Source: Atherix ibis
Taxonomy: Eukaryota > Arthropoda > Insecta > Diptera > Athericidae
DNA: 64,000 bases
Assembly: GCA_958298945.1 (NCBI GenBank)
Contig: OY282605.1
Span: forward strand, 122,880,267-122,944,266
Reading direction: 5' to 3'
The position numbers and the translations under genes are program-made. The notes beneath the pieces were generated by a model. That model ran no database searches. It saw only the letters and a list, made by a program, of their open reading frames with translations, and was not told where the DNA came from. Shown in pieces: positions 21,601 to 33,389 of the stretch; positions within the stretch are counted from its first letter, which is position 1; each line of letters opens with the position of its first letter.

Positions 21601-23179
21601 AAAAAAAAAAAACTTAATAAAAAGAGACTTAAAAAATTATAAATTTAAAAAAAAAAACTTTAAAATACTTTTTTTTTAAAATAAAATTTTATATTGTATT
21701 TTCATTGTTTTTTTCTTATTAAAATTTTCTTCATTTATATTAACATAAAAAAAAATTTTAAAGATATTATTAGAAATAAAAAATAAAAACAAACACATTT
21801 TATCACTGTTGTACTCTTAAGAAAAATAATTATTAATAAATAATAAAAAAAAAATTGAACTTTATTAAAAATTTTATAACAAATAATCAAAAAGAATAAT
21901 CAAATCTATTCAAATATCAATTTTACTAAAAATAAGCAAATGTTCATAAAATATTTAATTAAACACTACATTCCGTAGTTGATGGTAAGCAAAAATTGAT
22001 AGTGTTTTTAAACTATCACAAAATATTTAAAAAAAAAAAACTAATAAAAATAAAGACCAACATTACATATGATAAAATTTAAGAATTTAAAAAAAAAAAA
22101 TCTCTACCATATATAATATATAAAATTTATGAGCAACTAACTATTCTAATTGAAACGAACAAATTATGACCACAATTTAAATATTGTACTTTAAAATAAA
22201 TGGGAACATTCATTTTGGAATTTTTATAGATTAAAAAAAATATTGTATTAAAAAATAAGAAAATTTGAACAATTAAATTTTTAACAAAATCTTTTTTCTA
22301 TGTAAATATTTTTGAAAGTAATTTATTTTAAAATTAATGTAAGCCCAAAATAATATACGAGAAGATATTTTAAAGGAAACCAGAAAAATTACCAAGAAAA
22401 TTATATTAAACCGAAAACAAAAAATTATTGGGAAAATTATTGCACCAGCGTACATATATAAGAAGAATAAAAAAAAAAATAAAAGCAAAAATTAGGAAAT
22501 AATAACACAATCTAAGAAAAAAAAATTAATAAAAATCTACAAGAAAGAATTACGAAAAATTATAGAAATTTTGGATTAATTTTAAATTATTCAAAAAAAA
22601 AATCTTTAACCAATTCTTAAAAAGTAATTTGAAATTAATTCTATTTTAAAATAAAATTAATAAAAAATGGAATTTTCAAATAAATATTTAAATTATAATT
22701 GTAAGTAGAAAGGAGTGTGAATGCAAAAAAAAAAAAAAAAGGAAACAAGATGTTAAAATTAATTAATTATAATTAAGGGAGTATAGAAGAGATGAGATAA
22801 GAGAGAAAATTCAAGGAAAAACAAAATGTAATTAATAAAATTTAAAAATAAAATCTTCAACAAACTAAGAAAATCTGTAATTTTTTCATGTTTTTTTTTT
22901 TGGAGGATTATCTAATTTTTTTTTTGGAAAGTAAATTTCAATAGAGCACATTTTAAATTCAGATTTTGATAAAATTTTTAATCTATTATATTAATTGGAT
23001 CTAGCCATAATGCAAAAAATATAATATCATTCAAATGGCGGCAAAAAAATGTATTGCAGATGCTATGTTTTTTGTTGAATTGACTTGTGAGATAATAGCG
23101 AGGAAGACTGAGGTAAAAAAAGGTAGTAGTCGCCAATGATGTACATACATATAACATTTAATTTCGGTAATGGTGAAAA
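18691..23179. other. Very AT-rich gene desert
   Basis: About 4.5 kb, by eye more than 80% A+T, with dense A or T runs. The only deviation is a short GT-rich patch around 20,690-20,732. No ORF with amino-acid complexity, no terminal repeats and no RNA gene were seen. Confidence 0.7.
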
Positions 23180-24200
23180 TACAGGCTGCTCTTTATGGTC
23201 CAGTTTGATTATGTTTGGCCGCCATTTTGGTTTAGATGACATTTGTCTGTTGGCATTTGACAGACGTGATCGATAACAGTTTATTATGGAACAACTAATG
23301 CCGCAATAATGTGTTGAAATTATTAAAACATTTTATTTAAATAATTGTTCATTTCTGAATAGGCGAAGAAAATTACGTGACTTCGTTGGTATTAATCATA
23401 TACCGTGTAAGACAACCATTCAGCGTATAATGAATAATTTTGATAAATAAGCCAACGTACACCTGAAAAGATTGATGCAACGAGGCAGAGTATTGCTGAA
23501 TGTCCGGGTATCCCTCATCGACGTCATGAATAAGACTTGGGAATATCTTTATCATGTTTGTTAAAAAATTCTCGGAAAAGATTTGCTTTGACCGAACAGC
23601 TAAAGATAGGCGAATGACCTTGAACGGAGTGCTCGAGCCTTACAGCTCGGTATAGACGAACGCCATTTTTGGCAAAAAATTATTATGAGCGACGAAACAC
23701 TCTTCGACTTGGCTGACTTTGTTAATAAATAGAATATCCATTATTGGGGCACTGAAAACCCTCAACTTATATAGCAAAGACCACTACACCCTCTTAGAGT
23801 TACTGTATTTTGAGTCATCTGGGCCGGCTGCACCATTGGGCAATATTTATTTGAGGATAGCTGTAACAGTTATTGGTGACCGCTATCGGGGCATATTGGA
23901 CAGCTTTCTTCTGCCCAAATTAGATTAATTGGGCCTACAGAATATGTGGCTCCAACAAGATGGTGCCACATCATACATAGCTCATGCTACGATGCAAATT
24001 TTGTGAAAAAATTTTACCGTCCGAATAATGTCAAAAAGCGGTGATATCGACTGGTCCCTACGATCCTCTGATCGGAACCCTCCCGATTTTAATGCTAAAG
24101 ACCATAAAATTAATTAATAAATATAAATTATAAAATTATTTTTTTTCATTTAAAAGTTATTAAAAAAAACTTCGACGTGGAATATAAAACGCACCTTGTA
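23180..24200 (+). mobile_element. Full-length but decayed DD41D Tc1/mariner element
   Basis: The left end reads TACAGGCTGCTCTTTATGG and the right end, on the minus strand, TACAAGGTGCGTTTTATAT. They match at about 17 of the first 23 positions. Plus-strand frames give an N-terminal block (CVEIIKTFYLNNCSF near 23,315), the first catalytic block IMSDETLFDLADFVNK (near 23,686), VTVIGDRYRGILDSFLLPK (near 23,868) and WLQQDGATS (near 23,950). Stops and frameshifts are scattered throughout. It is related in sequence and termini to the relic at 560-1,222. Confidence 0.8.
23719..23928 (+). pseudogene. DD41D transposase middle fragment
   Basis: Open for 69 codons. Its second half (GNIYLRIAVTVIGDRYRGIL, then LLPKLD) matches the segment between the first and second catalytic residues of DD41D transposases. 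The first half is out of the coding frame. It is part of the dead element around it. Confidence 0.6.
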
Positions 24201-24740
24201 TTAGAGTCGAGAATTGATGGAAGTGATTTCACTCATTTCTGATTGAACTAATTTTTTGATGAAAATTTTATGAATTTGAGTTTATTACAAGAATTTGAGT
24301 TATAATTTGTTTTTCATACCCCATTAAATAGCTTGTTTTGTAGATTTTTTTCTCAAAAAAAAAAATATTGCCCGTTCCCATGTCGAAGTCTTCCAACGGT
24401 CATAAATGGTAGTCGTGGTAATATGAGACGGTCAGTAATCAAGTCGAGTTCAGGCAAATGAGGTAGTCTCAATAGCTACGTAAAGATAGTGTTGGGATTT
24501 TTTTTTATTGAGTGATAAATGGCACGTACCGCAGACACGAGCACTTTTGATATTAAGATGTAGAAATTCAGTTAAAGAAAGATGTATTGAACAAGGATAT
24601 GGGCTTTTGACATCCTTTTCGTACCATAGACTATCTCACAAATGCTACAAGCGGCGCCTAAATTATTATCTAATAAAATTTTACTTTCAAATCATAATGA
24701 GCGCCTAAATTACCGCATATCAAATATCTCACGCGGACGG
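24201..24740. other. Unassigned sequence
   Basis: AT-rich with moderate complexity. No ORF, terminal repeat or RNA gene was recognised. Confidence 0.5.
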
Positions 24741-25390
24741 TTTTAAAGTTTTTGGTATTGCAGTTGGTATCGATGAAAGGATTGAGTTTCCTGAACACTC
24801 AACGACAAAAACAACATCAACAACAGCAACAACAGGAACAATCAAATAATCGTAGTTCGTATATTCCTGCTCCATCCCTGTCTGCCTATGATCTAAATTC
24901 TATGTTCACCCAATTCACAAGTGCTCTAATACAAGAGATCTAAAAACTACTAACGCCCCTTGTAAATATGTTGATATCAGTTGTGTCCAATTATGCGTAA
25001 ATTGCTCCAAAATAAATGTCATCTTCCACCACAAATTCCCTATCCATCTTATTATGGAACGCCAATCTCATCGACAGGAACTAGCCATACTACTCCACAG
25101 CATCCTGACAATACTGCGCATGGTAGAGCATCTATCCTTATAAGAAAATCCATCAAACATTACATCTACTCCAATCTAACCTCCGAATCCCTGCAATCTA
25201 CAGTTTTTACAATTAATACATTCCAATTTACCCTAAATAAATACCCATCTGTATACTGTCCTCCCAATAAAGTCATCACTGATGCCAGTCACTTGGGGCA
25301 TCATTCTTCGCCGGTGGTGACTACAATACTCGTGCTGTTCAATAGTAAGGTTAGCAGAACTCTATATTATAGAAGAACTGGATAGGCCTT
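24741..25390 (+). mobile_element. Non-LTR retrotransposon fragment: ORF1 tail and endonuclease
   Basis: 24,752-24,943 is open and ends with a Gln-rich segment and a polar C-terminus (SLSAYDLNSMFTQFTSALI), which fits the end of a gag-like ORF1. Shortly after it comes an apurinic-endonuclease-like region of the jockey/I type. It has GRASILIRKSIKHYIYSNL, then VYCPPNKVI in one frame, and FAGGDYNTR in another (25,307-25,333). HGG(T)AILI, SVYCPP and GGDYN are the family's recognisable blocks. Frame changes show it is dead. The RT part does not follow here. Confidence 0.7.
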
Positions 25391-26016
25391 TACACAAAAA
25401 TTCTGTCCAAATTTTTTTAGAGAATACATTCGTAAGAACGTACACACCTGAAAAATAACCTTTTTTTTAAAAAAAATTTTTACTGGTGTGAGAAATAAAA
25501 CTATTTATGCAAATGTGTTCATTTATACTTACTTATTAAAACCGCACTTTAACTTCCACTTAGCGATATGTATCTAAATTGTAAACGAAAGTATGCAAGA
25601 ATTTCGATATGCTACCACTTTCATGGAGAATGGCGTGTTCTAAAACTATCCGAAAGTCTACAAAATTGAGGAAAAAATAAATATTGCCTGTCTGTTGTGT
25701 TTAAATTGTATTTTATTTTGGAATAAGTGGGTTAAAATGAATATTAGTTATGCTTTTTAGAATTCAATCAATTTCTATAAAGAAAACTAGATGTCAGTAG
25801 GTGTCATGTCTACATAAAAATATCAACACAAATGTATGCGAGCAGTACGATTTCTTGCCGCCTTTGATTAAAGAAAACCTGGATCGCCTTGAACGTCAGA
25901 TTTTCGTATATGTACACGTATACGCAATTGAATATGCGTTAAATTTTAATTCTTCACGAAAATCGAATTTCAGAAAAATAATTTTCTCCTTTTTTTTCTT
26001 CACAAAATTCAAATCG
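25391..26016. other. Unassigned sequence
   Basis: No protein similarity recognised. The ORF at 25,801-26,049 has no domain and runs into a minisatellite. Confidence 0.45.
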
Positions 26017-26103
26017 GTAACTGTGCTACGACAGACAGACAAATTGTAACTGTGCTATAGACAAACAGACAAATAGTAACTGTGCTACAGACAGACAGAC
26101 AAG
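26017..26103. repeat. Three-copy minisatellite, 28-30-bp unit
   Basis: The unit gtaactgtgctac followed by agacagacagacaaat is repeated at 26,017, 26,046 and 26,076. Each unit carries an internal (CAGA)n run. Confidence 0.85.
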
Positions 26104-26285
26104 TGCAGCAAAATAATGCAGTTTAATGTATGTTACTTGTCCGGTTACTTCCACATGCAGGTATTTCCTTTAACAAAATGTCCTTATAACATAAAAGGGT
26201 CGAGAACACGTAATTTTTATAGCAGCTTTTCGAGTATTCCCAGAAAAGAAGAAAAAAAAACGAAATTACTTAGTTTTATTGTTTT

Positions 26286-26835
26286 ATAGTTTCATATCCA
26301 AAGGGGTGGGAGGGGGGGGGGGGGTGGAGTATCCAATTTGAGGAGTAAAAAGAAAATTAGTTAAATTTATTTGGTCAACTGAAAACCAAATATACTTAAC
26401 TACGTACCAATACATTGTGCGCCCAAATGTACGCAATCCTGTGAAATTGTAAGCATTCATTAATGATTGTCAGTGTCGCATTAAAATGACAGCTAAATGG
26501 AAAAAGGACATTGGGAAAATTCATTTAATTATTTTTACTATTTATTTATTATTTACTTTTACCATTATTTTATTTATCCAACAAAAATGACGACGTTTCA
26601 AAACGACGCTTTCCTAAATTTGATATTTTTTGCGTGGGGCAAACGCCGAAAAATATGCAGCATTCACAAAATTTATACAAAAATGACGGACGGTTTTTCA
26701 AAATCCGTAATTAAGGGTGTTTTTTAAAAAATAAAAAAAACTACATAGGTGTAGGAGAAATATTTTTACAGTTTCGAATCAAAGGAGGGGCGGGGGGTAT
26801 CCAATTTGAGGAGTAACAAAGAAAATTATAAACTT
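26286..26835. repeat. Pair of dispersed direct repeats around a G-run
   Basis: Segments 26,286-26,360 and 26,770-26,835 share a gtttc-atccaaagg start, a long G run (up to 13 G), then gtatccaatttgaggagtaa and aaagaaaatta. The intervening ~410 bases show no recognisable gene. Confidence 0.7.
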
Positions 26836-28380
26836 AACTACGACGTCATACGGATTGGATTTTAGACTTTTCAAATATAGATGGCAGTATGTGTCTTCAA
26901 AATGAGTGTTCAATTCGCCGTATTTTTTCATGTTGAACAAAATTTTATCTTATAACTTTGTATACGGCGAATTGTCAGTTTTAATTTGCTTAAGCAATGG
27001 CAAAGACCATTTTGGGTTATAAACTCGGCTAGGTTTCAAGCACTATAGCTGCTTGCAATTAATACACTTTTTCGCCAATAGATGTCTATAGTACGGTACA
27101 CTTTTTATTCGGTTTTTTGTTGGTAGTAAAAATTTTATCATATTTTTATTTTTCTTTAGCTACATTTATTGTGCGTCCAGAAAAAAAAATACAATAGAAA
27201 TAATAATATTTTTTAATAAAACTTTCATGATAAACAACAATTATCTGTAAATTTTTTAAGTAGTTAAATTTTCTGACAAAAAAAAACACAAATAAATTCT
27301 GCATCAAACTAAAAATGAGTAAAAAAAATATAGAAATTAAAAAAAAAATACCTTTTCTTCGACACTTGCGATAGTAAAAATTATATTTAGAAACGAAAAA
27401 GAATTTCAAAAATGAAGGAAAAAAAGTTTTGGAAAACCATTGAGGAGAACTCACAAGGATAATATTCTCTGTAACTATGGCAGGATCAAAGTTTAAGCAA
27501 TCGAACTAAACCAAATCAGCTCGTATCATCTCTAGGTGGGATAAACTGTACTCTTCGTACTTAATTTTTTTTCACTTTTATATTTTTTTTGGAGAGCACA
27601 ACTTTTTTAGAGTAAAAAAAATAGGAGCAGTGAAAATATTATGAATCCATTTGCATATCAGATAAAAATTTGAGAAGGCAAACTTTGGAAAAGTTCAAGA
27701 TTTGATGGTTCAGCAAATTAGGCACCAACTTAGATATGAGTTTTTTTTGGAAAGCCAGTATAGCAACGTGGAACCCTTATTCGAATGTTTGGCATAGGCT
27801 AAATTAATGGCACACTTGTTCCTATTAATTGCTCCCTTGTACCAAGAGATGCGACATTATTGCCACAATTTTACTGCTTTACGAAATTGTTTTGTGCATA
27901 ATATCTTCAAATAATTAAATTTCTCCAAACAACATTAAAAAAAAAACCGAAATTAATATATAAGTTTTAACGTTCTTCAGTTACTGAATATTTGCATTTC
28001 GATATAGACTTTAAAAATCACCTCAAGGATAATTTTTAATTTTTTTAATTAAAATTAATTATTTTCTATGAAGAATCTTGAGTGTCCAAATTCTAATTTC
28101 CAAAAATTCCCATAACATTTTTGAATATTTTTAGTTTTTTTGAGTTTAAAAAATTTCTATACAAAAGCAAATAGAAATATTTAAAAGAAGAAAAACTAGT
28201 AGGAAAATGCCCTTCTTCCATTCATGAAAGCAAACAAAGTTGAATGTTTCCCTTGAGTTTTCTGAATGCTGTCGTTATTTGCTTGGGGATATTGTGCTGA
28301 AAGGACATACATTTTTGTGTCTGCATGGGGGATGTTTTTTTTGTACAATTTTTTTTTTTTTCATTGGGAAATAATTACTA
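26836..28380. other. Unassigned AT-rich sequence
   Basis: It contains a 12-bp inverted repeat aattcgccgtat / atacggcgaatt (26,912-26,923 and 26,962-26,973). No gene recognised. Confidence 0.45.
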
Positions 28381-29340
28381 AAAGCACTTTTATTAAAGTT
28401 CATGTACGATGCGAAAATGATTTCGAACGCGACTAAACAATTTGTTTCGCATTAGGAAGTGTCTGCACAGAAGAGTGGAAGCTGTTAGAAAACACCGCAA
28501 TTCATTTATCGAATGGCGGAACAAAACGGGATGACTAGTTTGTTGGTTGAATGTGTCCGTCCATCAGTACTAATAAAAGGGACCGAATAATAACAATGAT
28601 TGGATGGATTGTGGATCAGCCAAGCGAGTCACAGGTACCGAAGAGTAAAAGGTAGAAACAAAATCGCTCTGCCGATGAACGGACAAATCCGTCTCCGGTG
28701 AGTCCTTTCGGAATACAGTTCGTTTGATGTTAAATATGATGCGTGCACCAGTCGAGAATTGTCAAAGTGCATTGGACTCGTCGACGACATGGACGCAGCA
28801 TGGGATCGGTTGTCTGTGATTTTAAACAGCAACAATCACGGAAGTCCTCCACCAGCATATGCGGTAAGGTGGCCAAGGGTTGGTCTCATCTGCACACATC
28901 GAATCGATGTACATGTGCGTACGCATTACGGATTTATGAAATCTTCATAATGAATGGTTTGGTCTCGTACCGAGTATCATCTGCTGTCGCGTTGTGACGA
29001 GGTTGGAACAACTTCTGCAACAGAGCCGTCGGGGATGATTATGAATGTCGTTTGCAGAGAAAGTGATTCTGTTCGGATGGGATGCCTGACACACTCGACT
29101 TTTTCGTATATTTCGAGGCTGTCAACAACAACCGGACGTACTTCGATATTAGAGCACCGCGACTACCAGTCAATGGGAATCTACCCTGAAGACATGAAAT
29201 GCGTGTATTATTTCAGATGGCCGTGTCGAAATGGTTGGGAACCCTCGGCTCTGAATCTGATACCGATGCCTATAGTGAATGGAATTGGATGCTTCCGTTT
29301 AAAATTCCATTTTAGTTAGTTTCGATGCATTTTAATAGCA
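28381..29340. other. Less AT-rich unique block, no gene recognised
   Basis: The composition is visibly more balanced than the surroundings. Open stretches on the plus strand (for example 28,954-29,319) have no recognisable domain, no good splice frame and no codon bias I could defend. It could be a conserved non-coding region or old gene remains. Confidence 0.4.
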
Positions 29341-29775
29341 CAACTAAAACGGGATTACGTCAAAATTTAATACTGGCAAAATTGGTTTTATAAACGAATA
29401 TACGTGGAAAAAATATCTCCATTCAATAGGCAACAATATTTACTATTGAATATTTTTAAACCATCACAAATATTATCTTTACTCTTAAAAAAAAATGGTT
29501 TTTTTTTCATTCTTAAATAATTGATAATAAATTGAACTGCTTCTTTTCCTCTTGATCATCTTTTGTGGCTAAATATTAATAGAGGAGTGGTTTGTTTTGA
29601 AAGTGGGGCAAGTCCCTTTTCCGTTTAAGTTGAGATATACAACATTTGGCACTTCTACGTTCCGATTTAACTGGTAGAACCTTCACGGTACGCGCCAACG
29701 GTCATTTTTTGTCAAAACAGAAAGTGGAAAACGGCATCCCACAAGGATCCGCTCTATCTACGATCTTTTTCAATA

Positions 29776-30666
29776 TATAGGGTTTTCCAATAAGAGTGGT
29801 ATGATTTCTAAGTGACGTTTCGGCCATTTATAATATGTCATAATCTGTCATTTTTTTTCATTGTATTTAGTAATGTTTACAATTTCATCATGGGGAATTA
29901 TACGTAAGAATAATGTTTACAAATTATTCAATTTTATTATCAAAATAATCGTTCTCCAATTGCAACTTTTCGTGCGCTCATTTTCATCTGAGTGGTGCGG
30001 TAAATAAACAAAACTGTCGATTCTGGTGCGAAGAAAATCCAAAAATTATTCATGAACACCCGTTACATTCACCTAAATTGACACTTTGGTGTGGTTTTTG
30101 GTCTGGCGGAATCATCGGTCCGCACTTCTTTCGAAATGAAGCTGATAACACCGTTACTGTCAATGGAGAGCGGTATAGATTGATGATAACCAACTTTTTA
30201 TGGCCGAAATTGGAAGAATTTGATCTTGACAACATCTGGTTCCAACAAGACGGGGCTATGTGCCACACAGCACGTGCAACAACCGAATTATTGCGAGAAA
30301 AGTTTGGAGATTCGATTATGTCAAGAAATTGTGACATTGAATGGCCTCCAAGAAGTTGTGATTTAACACCATTCGACTATTTCTTGTGGGGTTATTTGAA
30401 GTCATTGGCCTTAAGCAATAAACCAGACTCTCTTCAAGCTTTAGAAGTCAATATTGAACGTGCTATTCATGATATATGACTTGATTTAGTGGAAAAAGTG
30501 CTCGAAAATTGGGTTCATCGAATTCGTTCCTGCAAAAGAAGTCGTGGAGGCAATTTGAATGGCGTTCTTTTCAGAACTTAATTGTACATTAAATAAAAAA
30601 CATTTGAATTTCCTTAACAATTAGTGTTCTTTTCATCATATCACTCTTTTTGGAAAACCCCATATA
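29776..30666 (+). mobile_element. DD41D (rosa-like) element inserted in an RT relic
   Basis: The ends TATAGGGTTTTCCAATAAGA (left) and, on the minus strand at the right, TATGGGGTTTTCCAAAAAGA match the copy in the canoe intron. The insertion site is TA-rich. The central transposase frame is open (30,078-30,479), but the N-terminal DNA-binding part and the first catalytic aspartate block are gone. It is a sister of the 12,339-13,268 copy in the reverse orientation. Confidence 0.9.
30078..30479 (+). pseudogene. DD41D transposase core, partial
   Basis: 133 codons open: LWCGFWSGGIIGPHFFRNEA, then DNIWFQQDGAMCHTARATTE, then WPPRSCDLTPFDYFLWGYLK. There are 41 residues between the second and third catalytic aspartates. 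It ends at a TGA at 30,477-30,479. Homology continues in frame after that stop (LDLVEKVLENWVHRIRSCKR). The first Asp and the helix-turn-helix are lacking. Confidence 0.9.
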
Positions 30667-31231
30667 TATTCACTCCCTTTCCCACCTCCTCTTTCATCCT
30701 TCAACCATTATATAAATGCTGACAATATTTTTGTACTTCAAACTAATAACGCCATCCGCAACATCAACACTTGGAGCAGCATAAACGGTGCGGTAATCTA
30801 TACATCAAAACCCACCTTGCCTTCATGTTTACAGAAAAAAAATTATAGTGTATCTAATTCGTCACTGGGTCCCTTCCCTCTCTACCCAAAAGAATCTATG
30901 AAAATCCTGGGAATCTTCAGGTTAAAATTTTAGTCAGCAGCAAAAGTAAGGCAAGACAAAATGAGGCAATTAAAGGAACAAACGCCCTTTTGGACGGTAC
31001 CTTACTCTATTTCCTCATTATATGTGTTAGTGTGCCAATCCTGTGGCACCCATTTCACTATCATCCATATTCCACATAAATGCCACATAAACAAGAATTA
31101 CTCCGCGAGCAGGATTCCTTCCATTATGGAGCTTCTGGACCCAACAATTCCACTCCATAGTCCCCTATTTAAACTTCTATAATATACTAATCTGCTCCAT
31201 AAAATATAACAAAATTCTCAATATTCTATAC

Positions 31232-32529
31232 TACGAGGGTCGTTCAATAAGTCCTTCGAAAAAGATGGAAAAAAACTGTTTTTAAAAAAAAAAAATTTTT
31301 ATTTTTCAACATAATCTCCTTTTAGCTCTATACACTTTTCCAACCGTTTTTCCAAAATTTTTTATCCCGTCCAAAAAATAGGATTTCGGAAGTTCTGCAA
31401 AATACTCACCCGTTTGAGCAATGACGTCCTCGTTGGAAGTGAACCGTCGTCCGCCAAGCCATTTCTTCAGATTGGGGAAAAGAAAATAGTCACTCGGGGC
31501 CAAATCTGGTGAATAAGCGGGATGCTGCAACAATTCCATTCTCAATTCCACAATTTTGGCCATGGAAACAACGCAGGTGTGCACACGCGCATTGTCCTGA
31601 TGCAAGAGGATTTTTTTCTTCTTCAGATGGGGGCGTCTCTCTTTGATTTCCTCGCTCAACCGTTGCAATAACGACGCGTAATACGCTCCTGTTATTGTTT
31701 TTCCTTTTTCCAAGTAGTCGATAAAAATGATGCCCTGCGAATCCCAAAAGACCGTGGCCATCACCTTGCCGGCCGATGATACAGTTTTTGCCTTCTTCGG
31801 AGCCCGTTCACCCTTGAAAATCCACTGTGATGACTGTCTCTTCGTTTCTGGAGTGTAGTAGTGTATCCAGGTTTCGTCCACAGTGACATATCGACGAAGA
31901 AATTCGGCAGGATTGCGATGAAAGAGTGCCAACATAGCCTCAGAGTCCACTACACGATTGCGCTTATTCTCCTCTGAGACAATTTTTGAGGCACCCATGT
32001 TGCCGAAATTTTTTTCACAGACAATTTTTCATGCAAAATTGAGCGACTGTACCTTGTGATATGCCCGTGGCCTCAACTAATTCGCGCACTTGAATTCGCC
32101 GATCGTTCAAAATCAGATTGTGGATTTTGTCGATGATTTCAGGAGTAGACACCTCAACTGGGCGTCCTGAACAATGTTCATCTTTTGTGGATGAACGGCC
32201 ACGTTTAAATTCATTCACCCAATTGTAAACCGTCGCAAACACAGGTGCAGATGTGCCATGAACTGCATCCAACTCGGCTTTGATTTCTTTCGGGCTTAAG
32301 CCTTTCAAATGGAGATGTTTGATGACAGCCCTAAACTCGTTTTTCTTCATTGTTATGCACAAATAAATGTCGTTAACTTTAATCGACGATAGAGATTGAC
32401 CTACGCTTTGGATCGAGCTGAAATTTTGACAGCTTTCCTGTTGATAATGCTACTTACAAAAAAAATCTTTACCGACATTACGAGTGCAATTTCTCGGATT
32501 TTCTAAGGACCTATTGAACGACCCTCGTA
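31232..32529 (-). mobile_element. mariner (DD34D) element, full length, frameshifted
   Basis: Terminal repeats TACGAGGGTCGTTCAATAAG (left) and TACGAGGGTCGTTCAATAGG (right, minus strand) agree over about 25 bp with a mismatch or two and begin with the TA target. The 1.3-kb length is standard for mariner. It is inserted in a non-LTR relic. Related termini occur at 42,974 and 59,675. Confidence 0.93.
31306..32350 (-). pseudogene. mariner transposase pseudogene (DD34D)
   Basis: The N-terminal part, starting MKKNEFRAVIKHLHLKGLSP, is open down to 32,015 and includes a helix-turn-helix and SGRPVEVSTPEIIDKI. The catalytic part is open from 31,998 to 31,306: VTVDETWIHYYTPETKRQSS, HQDNARVHT and YSPDLAPSDYFLF. 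There are 34 residues between the second and third aspartates. The two halves are in different frames, with a second compensating shift near 31,960-31,985 suggested by the expected WVP motif. All three catalytic residues survive. Confidence 0.9.
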
Positions 32530-32646
32530 CTAACCACAGACCAGTCTCTCTCTCAGATAACTTTTCACACGTACTATGAAATCGCCAAATGGCCTCACGG
32601 TCGTGGCGCTATGAAGTGGCCTTTTACAAACAACAACAACAACAAT

Positions 32647-33389
32647 ATGTGTCTTTTTACCAAATAGTGACTTAAGCCACTTTCAAAATGGACAACTAGA
32701 TTTGTCATCAAATTTGAAACAGTCCAAATCCAATCGATATAATTTAAAATGAGAAAAAAAACAATATTCAATTTATTTTATATTTTATAAAAACAATTGA
32801 CCATTTATGGAATTCTGGACATGTTCTAACTAAAAGATATCCCAATAAATCATTCAAGATTTGAATTTAGCGCCCTTTGATCTTTAAAATGTTGCTAATG
32901 AAAAAATCTTGGAACGATATATAAAAACTCCCATCGGAAAATAATCAGGCGACCGTCATTGACACGTCAATCTGATCACAACTAATCGTCTGTTTACATT
33001 AAAGGTTGCACAAGAATTTTTTTTAGTTTTTAAGCACTTAGAGCACTCGAAATCTAATTAAAATTAATAGAATAATAACCAACTATGACTATTTATTCAA
33101 ATAAATAATTAATTTTTACCGAAAATTAACCCGAACAACGATATTCGCATAACTAAAGAACTATTTAACTAAACACTCCATTTTCTGTAAATTTATTAAC
33201 ATATTAATTTATTAATCTTATTATTTATATTAATATTATCTAAAAAAATCCTCATTCTAATAACCTAAATTTATAATAGTATTTGCGATCATCGTCAAAA
33301 TGATCGCAAACCTAACAAACCTAAAAACCTTCCTACCTCATAAGGACCTATAATCTTCCTTCCCATTTTATTTAAAATCCTAGAAAATT
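32647..33389. other. Unassigned AT-rich spacer
   Basis: No ORF or repeat recognised between two retrotransposon relics. Confidence 0.45.

Larger units (their letters stand above)
29658..32646 (+). mobile_element. Non-LTR retrotransposon RT relic with two nested DNA transposons
   Basis: Three pieces in the same orientation make up this relic. Piece 29,658-29,775 translates as RSDLTGRTFTVRANGHF, then KVENGIPQGSALSTIFFNI, the RT motif before the catalytic YADD box. Piece 30,667-31,231 holds ADNIFVLQTNNAIRNINTW, then SMKILGIF, the typical region after the YADD box. Piece 32,530-32,646 ends with an (AAC)n tail at about 32,629-32,645, typical of a non-LTR 3' end. The gaps are filled by a DD41D element and a mariner. 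Stops and frameshifts are present. The clade (jockey versus I-like) is not resolved. Confidence 0.8.

Noticed and set aside
25801..26049. 82-codon ORF
   Set aside because: It runs into the minisatellite at 26,017 and has no domain.
28954..29319. 121-codon ORF
   Set aside because: It overlaps two other frames of similar length and has no motif. Probably chance.
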